Assembly (NCBI RefSeq): GCF_027111275.1
Contig: NZ_CP114286.1
Location: 1-64,000, forward strand
Length of the DNA stretch: 64,000 bases
Direction: 5' to 3'
DNA from: Flavobacterium luteolum
Lineage (GTDB): Bacteria; Bacteroidota; Bacteroidia; Flavobacteriales; Flavobacteriaceae
Shown here: piece by piece, positions 34,554 through 43,134 of the stretch
How the letters are laid out: every line of letters begins with the position of its first letter
How positions within the stretch are numbered: position 1 is the first letter of the stretch
Translations under genes and position numbers: made by a program
Notes under the pieces: generated by a model
What the model saw: only the letters and a program-made list of their open reading frames with translations
Database searches by the model: none
Told to the model about the DNA's origin: nothing

Positions 34554-37301
34554 TTATTTCACACTCAAAACATAGGAACCCGACGGTAATGTTACAATAG
34601 TATTATTATCCGTTTTAATAGAAGTAGAAAACTGAGTTAACTTTTGCTTATTCACTATTATTGCTGAAACATTCGTTGTTGGTAGATACACTAACGCAGA
34701 AGCATTTGCAGGAATCGTAATATTCCAAACCAAAGCTTTTTTATCTTTTTTCCAATCGCTTTTAATTGTTCCATAAATCGATTCATATGAAGCATTTACA
34801 TAAGTCAATCCAGCATTAAAATCTGGTTTCATAATAATTTGTTTGAAACCCGGAGTTTCAGGATTGCTCTTGATTCCCGCCATATTTTCGTAATACCAAA
34901 TCAGTAAATCGCCTAAAAGCATGACGTGGTTTTGCGAATTCATTGCTGGATCGGCAGTATTTCCGTTCCAAAGCTCCCAAATGGTTGTTGCGCCATTTTC
35001 GACCATATAACCCCAACTTGGATAGGTTTTGTTTGAGGCCAATTTGAAAGCCAAATCGCCACGACCAAAATTGGTTAATGTTCGCATCAAAAACTGTGTT
35101 CCGATAACTCCCGTACTTACATGACCGTTTTTAGTCACTTCTACTTCGTGTACAAGATTTTCGAAAACTTTTTGCTGCAATTCTTCTGGAACCATCCCGA
35201 AAGTCAAAGGCAGTAAATTGGCTGTTACGGTATTATTGGCATAATTGTTTTTGGCAGCATTAAAATATTTAGCGTTGAATGCTTTTTTTATTCTTGAAGC
35301 TAATTCATCATAATGTTTAATATCATTTTCAGCATTGGCGATTACAGCAAACTTTTTCATGATATTTAGAAGCTGATAATAAAAAGCACTCGAAATCAAT
35401 TCGCCATCCGTTAAACGAGAAGGATCTTTGGAACGAATTAATTCTAACGATTCTGGCGGAACGCACCAGTCGCCATATTTGTCTTTGGTCATGATATCAT
35501 CGACCAAATAGTTTTCTTCCATATAATCCATCCATTTTTTCATCGACGGATATTGTTTTTCAACAACTCTCTTATCGCCAAACTGCTGATACAGCATATC
35601 GGCAACGGTAATATACGTTCCCGGCCAAGTTACATTATCGCCATAGTAACGCCAGAAAGCTGGTGCAACATCTGGAATTCCGCCATCAATAGTTTGTGAA
35701 TTTTTAATATCATCTAACCATTTTGCATATAAAGTCTGATTATCAAATAAGAAACTTTCACCGTAAGCCCCCGTTGTTCTGTCTCCTAACCAAGGCTGAC
35801 GCTCATTTCGTTGCGGACAATCGATTGGCATTCCTTTATAATTCCCGCTGATTCCCCACCAAGCATTCTTAAAAATCTGATTCATAATTGGGTTTGAAGA
35901 ATCAAAAGTTCCTGTTGTGGCAATATCATCATAAACGACTTTTCCAACAAAATTTTCTAAAGTCGGTTTTGTTTTGAAACCCGAAATCTCAACAAATCTG
36001 AAACCGTGAAAAATAAAACGTGGTTCCCAAATTTCTTCACCTTCGCCTTTTAAAGTATAAATATCAGTTGTTTTGGCATCACGTAAATTCGCAATATATA
36101 ACGAACCATCTGGCTGTAAAGATTCAGCAAATTTCATAGTGATTTTGTCGCCAGCGTTTCCTTTTACTTTCAATTGCAACCAACCCACCATATTTTGCCC
36201 CATATCTAAGATATAAGTTCCTTTTGATGTCTGTTTGATCGAAATCGGTTTTACTTCACGTTTCACCTTCATATTCGCCGACATCTGTCCCTCGTAGAAT
36301 CCGCCCGGTTCTTGAACATATTCCGCAGAAAGCCATTTTTTATCATTAAAATTAATGGTATTCCAGCCTTTCATTTCTTTACGGGCATCATATTCTTCAC
36401 CGTCGTATTCGTTGTTGGATAAAATCGGACCGTCAGTTGTAATTTTCCAAGTATCATCTGTCCTGATTACCTCTTTGCTTCCGTCTGTATATTCTACAAA
36501 CAACTGTAAAGCCATTTTCGGATACCCAAAAGTTTTGATTTTATAAGGTTTATAATCTTGACGCATCGTAAAAAAACGTCCGTTTCCTAAAATCGTTCCC
36601 AATGCATTTTTACCTTCTTGCAATTGTGAAGTCACATCAAAAACATTGTATTTCACGTTCTTCGTATAATCCGTAGGAACGGGCGCTAAAACCTGATCTC
36701 CAATTTTATTTCCGTTAATGTATAGCTCGTACAAGCCCATTCCCATGATATAAACTTTGGCACTTTTGACTTTCTTTTTCAGATCAATTTCTTTTCTTAA
36801 ATATCTCGCTGATAATCTGGAATATTGCGAAATACTATCTCCAGAAGAAGTTTTTTCATACCCAATCCAACGAGTCGATTTCCAATCTGCATACGTTAAA
36901 ATTCCGATGCTGAAATGTGCATTTTCTTTCGATTGAACTTCGCCTTTATTTGTAAAAATCGTTACTTTCCAATAAACATCTTGTCGATCTTTTAGCTTTT
37001 TTCCGTTATAAATTACATTTACCGATTCATCGCTTTGCACTTTTCCGCTATCCCACAAATCTCCATTTCCTGCATTTAGTTTTTCTAAAGATGAAGAAGC
37101 TAAAATTTGATAATGAATTTGTTTTACATCATTTACCTCCGCTTTTATTTTCCAGCTTAGTCTTGGCTGTAAAACGTCAATTCCTTCAGGATTGGTCAGC
37201 ATTTCGCATTTTAAATCACTTACACTGATTTTGGTTTGGGCTTTCGCCGAAACTGTGAAAAGTGAAATGATTAAGGTAAGATGTAAAAAAAACTTTTTCA
37301 T
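34554..37301 (-). CDS. GH78 alpha-L-rhamnosidase
   Basis: A 915-residue exported enzyme (signal peptide ending TVSAKAQ). Order: Ig-like N-domain, rhamnosidase N-terminal beta-sandwich (RYLRKEIDLKKKVKSAKVYI...GLYELYING), the alpha/alpha-barrel with general acid E500 in DCPQRNERQPWLGDR and general base E776 in ATTIWELWNG, and a C-terminal beta-sandwich. It releases terminal alpha-L-rhamnose by inversion, expected to come from pectic side chains. It is one of two GH78 proteins here that differ clearly in sequence, so they probably target different linkages. Confidence 0.93.
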   Translation of the reverse strand: MKKFFLHLTLIISLFTVSAKAQTKISVSDLKCEMLTNPEGIDVLQPRLSWKIKAEVNDVKQIHYQILASSSLEKLNAGNGDLWDSGKVQSDESVNVIYNGKKLKDRQDVYWKVTIFTNKGEVQSKENAHFSIGILTYADWKSTRWIGYEKTSSGDSISQYSRLSARYLRKEIDLKKKVKSAKVYIMGMGLYELYINGNKIGDQVLAPVPTDYTKNVKYNVFDVTSQLQEGKNALGTILGNGRFFTMRQDYKPYKIKTFGYPKMALQLFVEYTDGSKEVIRTDDTWKITTDGPILSNNEYDGEEYDARKEMKGWNTINFNDKKWLSAEYVQEPGGFYEGQMSANMKVKREVKPISIKQTSKGTYILDMGQNMVGWLQLKVKGNAGDKITMKFAESLQPDGSLYIANLRDAKTTDIYTLKGEGEEIWEPRFIFHGFRFVEISGFKTKPTLENFVGKVVYDDIATTGTFDSSNPIMNQIFKNAWWGISGNYKGMPIDCPQRNERQPWLGDRTTGAYGESFLFDNQTLYAKWLDDIKNSQTIDGGIPDVAPAFWRYYGDNVTWPGTYITVADMLYQQFGDKRVVEKQYPSMKKWMDYMEENYLVDDIMTKDKYGDWCVPPESLELIRSKDPSRLTDGELISSAFYYQLLNIMKKFAVIANAENDIKHYDELASRIKKAFNAKYFNAAKNNYANNTVTANLLPLTFGMVPEELQQKVFENLVHEVEVTKNGHVSTGVIGTQFLMRTLTNFGRGDLAFKLASNKTYPSWGYMVENGATTIWELWNGNTADPAMNSQNHVMLLGDLLIWYYENMAGIKSNPETPGFKQIIMKPDFNAGLTYVNASYESIYGTIKSDWKKDKKALVWNITIPANASALVYLPTTNVSAIIVNKQKLTQFSTSIKTDNNTIVTLPSGSYVLSVK

Positions 37302-37321
37302 GGTATTGTTTAAATAAAGTC

Positions 37322-37477
37322 AAGTCCCAGAGGGACAATATATTTATAGATTATATAATAGTTAGTTTGATAAGCCCCAGCGAGCTGACATAATTTTCTA
37401 TAGATATCGCTCCGCTGGAGCTTTTTATCATTTGGATCTTTATTTCGCTATAAATATTAAGCTTCTCCGAAGCTCAC
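37322..37477. repeat. GGAGC-type palindromic repeat cluster
   Basis: It contains GTCCCAGAGGGAC, GCCCCAGCGAGCTGACAT paired with ATCGCTCCGCTGGAGC, and CGCTATAAATATTAAGCTTC with TCCGAAGC. Parts recur at 15101-15260 and 21740-21925. It lies between the GH78 gene and a membrane protein gene. Confidence 0.7.
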
Positions 37478-37487
37478 AACTAGATTG

Positions 37488-38576
37488 TTAAGAATTTATA
37501 AATCGTCTTAATTTATCCAATGTGCTTAAACTCTCAAACGCTATTTTATTCCTTTCTAATAACTTACTTGTTTCCCAGCGTATTTTCCACTCCGGATCTT
37601 TCAGCTTTTGTCTCAGCTTCGATACAATGGTTGGATTAGCCTTTAAAACTTGTTCATCAATCCAATCAGGAAGAAATTCCAAAGCATTCAAACGAGTTTC
37701 AAATTCTTTATGATCTAAACCTTTAAGCAATATTTCTCTAACTCTTTCCGCACCATAAGAATCTATTGTTTCGACTATAATCTCATTAATAACAGAAGAA
37801 AGCTCTTTAACATTATTTTGATCTAATCCTATTTGGTAAACCCTTCTGAATTCATCTGAAAGAAAATCTGCCCATTTATCAAGATCTTCATCCTCACTCA
37901 ATGCATAGTAGACAAATCTAACTTTATCGGGCTGTGTATAAAGATTGTTTTCACAAAAACGCTTTACTGGCTCTAGATTTTTTACCGCCAATTTTTGAAT
38001 GTCTTTTATCGCTTCTTCTGAATCCTCATGTTCAAGATCGTAATATTGCTCTAAAGTGATGATCTGGTCAAAATCATGTATAGGTTGATAAACTATTTTA
38101 TTTTCGCTCATATTGCTTGGTGTAAACTTTGGAGTATATTTTTTTAGAAGTTCTTTAATTTCATTCTCAGATACATCGTAATCATCTATTTTTATTTCGA
38201 TCGTTTTCTGCTTATGAACAAAAGTGAGATAAAACTCCTTGTATGACAAATTGTACTTTGCTGTGTGTTCTGTTTTGACAATAACTCTTGGAAATACAAT
38301 ATCTTTCCATTCATAAAAAATCTCATTAAGTTCTAATCCTTCTTGCGAGAATATTATTTTTTTATGAAAATTAAAGAGCGTCATTACCGCTTTTTTTCCA
38401 TAAACGATGATAAACAAGACAGCGACAATTGGTAATATTAAATTGCTAAATTTAAATGTAAATTTTTCAACATTTATAAGTGATAAAAAGTAAATCCCTA
38501 AAACCACAAATACCATATTCCATACAATATGAAATACACCACCTTTGATTGAATAATTTAATACTGTTTTCTCCAA
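37488..38576 (-). CDS. Hypothetical membrane protein with HEAT-like C-terminus
   Basis: A 362-residue protein I do not recognise. Two membrane helices lie near residues 15-33 and 45-62, followed by a PH-like beta segment (KIIFSQEGLELNEIFYEWKDIVFPRVIV). The helical C-terminus (about 220-362) resembles HEAT-type repeats: DHKEFETRLNALEFLPDWID and LKDPEWKIRWETSKLLERN. No signal peptide or carbohydrate motif is seen. It is flanked by palindromic repeats on both sides, which suggests an insertion into the pectin locus. Confidence 0.7.
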   Translation of the reverse strand: MEKTVLNYSIKGGVFHIVWNMVFVVLGIYFLSLINVEKFTFKFSNLILPIVAVLFIIVYGKKAVMTLFNFHKKIIFSQEGLELNEIFYEWKDIVFPRVIVKTEHTAKYNLSYKEFYLTFVHKQKTIEIKIDDYDVSENEIKELLKKYTPKFTPSNMSENKIVYQPIHDFDQIITLEQYYDLEHEDSEEAIKDIQKLAVKNLEPVKRFCENNLYTQPDKVRFVYYALSEDEDLDKWADFLSDEFRRVYQIGLDQNNVKELSSVINEIIVETIDSYGAERVREILLKGLDHKEFETRLNALEFLPDWIDEQVLKANPTIVSKLRQKLKDPEWKIRWETSKLLERNKIAFESLSTLDKLRRFINS

Positions 38577-38609
38577 ATTTTATTCTAAACTAAATCAACT
38601 TTATCTGCT

Positions 38610-38642
38610 AAACCCGACAGGTTTTAAAAACCTGTCGGGTTT
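38610..38642. repeat. AAACCCGACAGGTTTT hairpin repeat
   Basis: A perfect inverted repeat (AAACCCGACAGGTTTT / AAAACCTGTCGGGTTT) beginning four bases beyond the stop of the MGH1-like gene. It is closely related to 28216-28248, which also directly follows a stop codon. Confidence 0.75.
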
Positions 38643-38646
38643 AAAA

Positions 38647-40215
38647 TTATTCAGAAACTAACTTCTCCAATTTCTCAGAAACCGCAATTTCCTTTCCGTT
38701 TTTAAAGATTCTAAAACCTTTTCCTTTTTTATATTTTTCTCCTGTTTTATCCCAAAGAATGGTAATAATATTGCCGTGATACAGAACATTATCCAAACAA
38801 AACCAATCCCATTTCTCTTGCGGAATCAACGGATTTACTTCAATCTTTTCATCAGCTCTTGGGCGTAAACCAACCAAACCAGTAATCACTAAATCGTTAA
38901 AAGTCGAGTGATTATAATAACGGCTTCGTTCTCTGTCGCCCATTAACCAATAACCAGTTGTTTCGTCCAAATACTCGCCAAGATAAGGTTTTCCCCTATA
39001 ATATTGCGACTGAACATACAATTCCATCTGTTTGAAATAATCAGGTTTGGCTACAAAATTCTGATTGTAATTATTCAAAACATTCGCTAAAGCCGTTAAA
39101 GTCTGTGAACTTGCAAAAGGCCAAATTGCACCATCCCATTCGCAGGTTCCTGTTCCATGTGTTCTAAAACGCGGACTTCTTCTTTCTGCTGTTGTTAAAC
39201 CGAATGGTGCCGAAAATCCTTTTTCATCCTTAATCTGTTCCCAAGCTTTTTCAAAACCTTTATTTTGCTCTGGAAGATTAAAATACCACGGAATAAATCC
39301 GATTGCTTCTCGAACTTGTGCTAAAGTATCTTTTTCTGTCAAGGTTTCAAAAAACTCACTTTTCTTGTTCCATAATTTCGTTTCTACTAATTGCTGTAAA
39401 ACGTCAGCTTTCGCTTTAAATTTGTTTTCTGTTTCCTTATCTCCTTTCATTTCAGCCATTTTAGAAATCGCTACAGCATTTCCGTACATATAACTGTTAA
39501 TCGTTGGTCTTGCATTTTGCACTTTTCGTCCGCCACTTAAGGATTCTTCCATTCCATCTTTCACATCATGCTGCCAAAATAATCCATCTTTACGCTGGCG
39601 GTCTTTTTCCCAAACTGCATAATCTGTAACCATGTCTGGGTACAAATCCAATAAGAATTTTTCATCCTTATTTACCAAATAACGATTGTACAAAGCATCG
39701 GCTGTCCAACTGCTAAATTTATACAATTTGTTCATTGGTTTTCCATCATTTCCTCGGTACCAAAGTTTCACATCCTGCTCAATGTATTTCGGATCATGAA
39801 CCCATCTAAATTCGTTGATATGATGCCCCAAAGCACAACTAATCATATTGTATTTATCGGCATACGAACGATCTACCAAAAACTCTGTAATCGCAAACCC
39901 TTGTGGAGTATTTTTGATGTGCTTACGAACGCTCCACCATCTGAAATAATAAATTTCCTCAAAATTCTGCTGCGGACATTCAAACAACGGAATATTCTTT
40001 TCCATCCACGCCCAAGCGCTGTCATTCGGAATCGCAAACTTTAAGTTTTCATCTTCCATTGTGTTGAAATAATCCACATAATGTTTGAAGTTTTCTTCTT
40101 TTAAGATAACCGATTTTCCTTTTTGTGAATGATCCACACTCGATTTGCAGCTGCTGTTTATACAAGCAACGACAACTGAAAGCGTAATTATTTTATGTTT
40201 GAAATGTTGTAACAT
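38647..40215 (-). CDS. MGH1-like (GH63-type alpha/alpha-barrel) glycoside hydrolase lipoprotein
   Basis: A 522-residue lipoprotein (lipobox NSSC). The whole mature part is an (alpha/alpha)6 barrel of the mannosylglycerate hydrolase/GH63 C-terminal type. Indicators are YYFRWWSVRKHIK, FLVDRSYADKYNMISCALGHHINEFRW, GLFWQHDVKDGMEES, GTCEWDGAIWPFASSQTLTAL and YYNHSTFNDLVITGLVGLRPR. Members lack a well-defined substrate. Here it sits between GH95 and GH78, so a pectin side-chain linkage is likely. The family subset cannot be fixed by eye. Confidence 0.8.
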   Translation of the reverse strand: MLQHFKHKIITLSVVVACINSSCKSSVDHSQKGKSVILKEENFKHYVDYFNTMEDENLKFAIPNDSAWAWMEKNIPLFECPQQNFEEIYYFRWWSVRKHIKNTPQGFAITEFLVDRSYADKYNMISCALGHHINEFRWVHDPKYIEQDVKLWYRGNDGKPMNKLYKFSSWTADALYNRYLVNKDEKFLLDLYPDMVTDYAVWEKDRQRKDGLFWQHDVKDGMEESLSGGRKVQNARPTINSYMYGNAVAISKMAEMKGDKETENKFKAKADVLQQLVETKLWNKKSEFFETLTEKDTLAQVREAIGFIPWYFNLPEQNKGFEKAWEQIKDEKGFSAPFGLTTAERRSPRFRTHGTGTCEWDGAIWPFASSQTLTALANVLNNYNQNFVAKPDYFKQMELYVQSQYYRGKPYLGEYLDETTGYWLMGDRERSRYYNHSTFNDLVITGLVGLRPRADEKIEVNPLIPQEKWDWFCLDNVLYHGNIITILWDKTGEKYKKGKGFRIFKNGKEIAVSEKLEKLVSE

Positions 40216-40248
40216 ATTCTGTTTTTATTTAATTCTTTTTACTCAATC

Positions 40249-40352
40249 TTGTCATTTCGACGAAGGAGAAATCTTCGCAAGTAACTCCGCAAATCAAGTC
40301 ACCAATCTTTGTCGAGCTTCTAACGAAGATTTCTCCTTCGTCGAAATGACAA
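40249..40352. repeat. Dispersed palindromic element, copy D
   Basis: The cleanest copy: TTGTCATTTCGACGAAGGAG at the left and its exact reverse complement at the right, then AAATCTTCGCAAG with TAACGAAGATTT further inside and the shared CCAATCTTTGTCGAG centre. It lies between GH95 and the MGH1-like gene. Confidence 0.9.
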
Positions 40353-40405
40353 ACTGTACGTAAACTCGACAGGTTTGTAAAACCTCTCGGGTTTAATTCA
40401 TTATT

Positions 40406-42856
40406 TTAATTCCCCGTAAAAGTATACGTCTGCCCTGCTTTCATATTCACATCGTAAATATTGTAATTTGGCAATTGCACTTTAGGCAGTTTTGCTTCCT
40501 TAGAAATAATCGGTTTCTTCACTTCCACATCATAAAAGAGTGGATTTGAATTTTTCCCTTTTGCTTTTTTAAGCGAAGAGCCTTTCAAAGTATTTTCTAC
40601 CTTCAAACGGCAGTTTCCTCCTATTTTCGAGTAAATTTTCAACTCCGAAACTTTATTGTTTTTCCAAGTCATATCAATTATAAATCCGCCTCTAGCAACC
40701 AAACCTTTTATGCTTCCGTCTTTCCAAACTGTTGGTAAAGCAGGAAGTAAATGAATCGCATCTTCCTGACTCTGCATCAGCATTTCGGCAAAACCGGCTG
40801 TGCATCCAAAGTTACCATCAATCTGAAACGGCTGATGCGCATCTAACATATTCGGATACGTTCCTCCTCCCTTTCTTTGATCTGCTGTTACCAAATGCAA
40901 TTGATCCTGAATCAATTTATAAGCATGATTTCCGTCTAATAATCTCGCCCATAAATTCACTTTCCATCCCATCGACCAGCCTGTAGATTCGTCTGTTCTG
41001 TAAATTAAAGATTGTTTGGCTGCTTCAAATAATTCAGGCGTTTTAATTGGCGAAATCTGATTACTTGGATACAATCCGTACAAATGCGAAACGTGTCTGT
41101 GATTGTCTTTTGGATTATCCCAATCGTCCTGCCATTCCTGCAACTGATTGTGTTTTCCAATTTTCATTGGAGGCATTTTTGCCAAAGCATCGCTAACTTT
41201 TTTCACATAAACAGCATCTGGAGAAACCAAAGCCGAAGCTTCGATAACGTGCGTAAACAAATCAAAAACCAACTGATTATCCATTGTAGTTCCCGATGCA
41301 ATTGTTGCTTTTCCTGTTCCGCCTGCGTGCGTGTTTTCAGGCGAACTTGAAGGAACAACAACTAAATATTTTGTGTTTGGATCTATAACCATAAAATCTA
41401 AAAAGAAATCCGCAGCACCTTTCATAATTGGATAAATTTCTGCTAAATATTTTTTATCTCCTGTATATAAATATCTTTCCCATAAATCCTGACAAACCCA
41501 AGCACCGCCAGTCGGCCACATTCCCGAAGCAGCTGAATCTACCGGAGCAGTAACACGCCAAATATCAGTATTATGGTGTAAAACCCAACCATTTGCATTG
41601 TACATCATTTTAGCTGTCTCTGCACCTGTAACGCTTAACTCTTTTGCCATTTGTACAAATGGTTCATGCATTTCTTGCAAATTGGTTACTTGTGCAGGCC
41701 AGTAATTCATTTCGGCATTGATGTTTGTCGTGTATTTACTATCCCAAGGCGGAGTCACCATATCATTCCAAATTCCCTGTAAATTGGCTGGCTGTCCGCC
41801 TGGCTGTGAACTTGAAATTAAAAGATAACGTCCAAATTGGAAATACAAACTTGCCAATTGAGGATCAAACTGTTTCGAAAAGTCTCTGATTCTTTCGTTT
41901 GTTGGCTTTTTAACTAAATCATTTGAACCTAAATCTAAAGCAACTCTGTTGAAGAATTTTTGGTAATAATCAACATGCGCTTTCTTTATAGTTTCAAAAT
42001 CTTTTGTTTCCGCTTTCGCTAAATAGTCTTTACTTTTTGCAATTTCATCGCCCGAAATATCCTGATAGTTTTTGAAGTTCGTAGCAATCGAAATGTATAA
42101 AGTTACTTCATCGGCTTTGTTGATGCTTAAAACGCCGTTGCTGGCATCGATGTCTCCACCTTTGTTTTTAGCCGTTAATCGGCCTTGAAATTTTACTTTC
42201 CCTTTTACGCCTTCAAAGTTAGTTCCAACTCCTGAAAGTATAATCTGATTTCCTTCTGTCGAAGCAACCGTTTTATCAATCGGACTGTTCATGAAAACAT
42301 TACAAGTAATCTGTCCCGGCTGACTAGCAGAAAGTTTCACCACAATAACCTGATCTGAAAATGCGGTTAAAATTTCTCTCGTAAATTCAACACCGTTTAC
42401 TTTGTATTTTACTTTCGCTGTAGCATTGCTAATGTCTAAATCACGGTAATAATCGGTATATTTTTGATGTCCTGCGAATGAAATATAAACGCTCCCAAAA
42501 GTTTGATACGGCATTCCGTCATTCGTTTGCGACATAATTTCCTGCGTTGCCAAATCCTGCGCTTCATCAAACTTTCCATCAAAAATTAACTGACGAACAA
42601 TTGGAAGTGCTTTTATAGATTTATTATGAGCATTGCTATTTGGAGAACCTGCCCAAATGGTTTCTTCGTTCAACTGCAAACGTTCAACTGCCGGATCGCC
42701 AAAAACCATTGCGCCTAAACGTCCGTTGCCTAAAGGCAGAGCTTCGTTCCAGATGGATGCGGGTTTATCGTACCATAATTTTAGGTCATTTTGTGCTTTT
42801 GCAGTCAAGGAAAAAATTCCGATAAAGATTGCTGTTATTTTAATTTTTAACTTCAT
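40406..42856 (-). CDS. GH95 glycoside hydrolase, probably alpha-L-galactosidase
   Basis: The start at 42856 (MKLKIKITAIFIG, signal peptide ending LTAKAQ) avoids reading into a repeat and gives 816 residues. GH95 blocks are NEALPLGNGRLGAMVFG, YTTNINAEMNYWPAQ with catalytic-site N378 and N380, NHRHVSHLYGLYPSN and IDGNFGCTAGFAEM. The residue two before N378 is T376, where AfcA-type fucosidases have His. Thr at this place was reported for an alpha-L-galactosidase of B. ovatus. Terminal L-galactose occurs in RG-II chain A, which fits the neighbours. Specificity is inferred from that one position. Confidence 0.88.
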   Translation of the reverse strand: MKLKIKITAIFIGIFSLTAKAQNDLKLWYDKPASIWNEALPLGNGRLGAMVFGDPAVERLQLNEETIWAGSPNSNAHNKSIKALPIVRQLIFDGKFDEAQDLATQEIMSQTNDGMPYQTFGSVYISFAGHQKYTDYYRDLDISNATAKVKYKVNGVEFTREILTAFSDQVIVVKLSASQPGQITCNVFMNSPIDKTVASTEGNQIILSGVGTNFEGVKGKVKFQGRLTAKNKGGDIDASNGVLSINKADEVTLYISIATNFKNYQDISGDEIAKSKDYLAKAETKDFETIKKAHVDYYQKFFNRVALDLGSNDLVKKPTNERIRDFSKQFDPQLASLYFQFGRYLLISSSQPGGQPANLQGIWNDMVTPPWDSKYTTNINAEMNYWPAQVTNLQEMHEPFVQMAKELSVTGAETAKMMYNANGWVLHHNTDIWRVTAPVDSAASGMWPTGGAWVCQDLWERYLYTGDKKYLAEIYPIMKGAADFFLDFMVIDPNTKYLVVVPSSSPENTHAGGTGKATIASGTTMDNQLVFDLFTHVIEASALVSPDAVYVKKVSDALAKMPPMKIGKHNQLQEWQDDWDNPKDNHRHVSHLYGLYPSNQISPIKTPELFEAAKQSLIYRTDESTGWSMGWKVNLWARLLDGNHAYKLIQDQLHLVTADQRKGGGTYPNMLDAHQPFQIDGNFGCTAGFAEMLMQSQEDAIHLLPALPTVWKDGSIKGLVARGGFIIDMTWKNNKVSELKIYSKIGGNCRLKVENTLKGSSLKKAKGKNSNPLFYDVEVKKPIISKEAKLPKVQLPNYNIYDVNMKAGQTYTFTGN

Positions 42857-42870
42857 AGTATATTTTTTTT

Positions 42871-43130
42871 CAGCCACGAATTACACGAATTGCACTAATT
42901 TCTTTTTTAATTTTTATTTCTTTTTTTCTGCCACAGATTAAAAGGATTTCCACTGATTAAAAATCTGCTAGATCTGCAACTCGAGCGATAGCGAACTGGC
43001 GAAGCAAATCTGCGTGAAAAAATTTTACTCCCGAAGATTTTGCAGATTAAGGAGATAAAAAAATCCTTTTAATCTTTTTAATCTGTGGCAAAAAAATAAT
43101 TCGTGCCAATTCGTGAAATTAGTGGCAAAC
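42871..43130. repeat. Triple-nested palindromic repeat with inserted module
   Basis: Outermost arms are CAGCCACGAATTACACGAATT and AATTCGTGAAATTAGTGGC. Inside them lie GCCACAGATTAAAAGGATT with AATCCTTTTAATC...TGTGGC, and inside those AAATCTGCTAGATCTGC with AGATTTTGCAGATT. At the centre, 42978-43007 is the GAGCGATAGCGAAC module, flanked by ATCTGC on both sides. It fills the gap between the esterase and GH95 genes. Confidence 0.85.
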
Positions 43131-43134
43131 TCTA

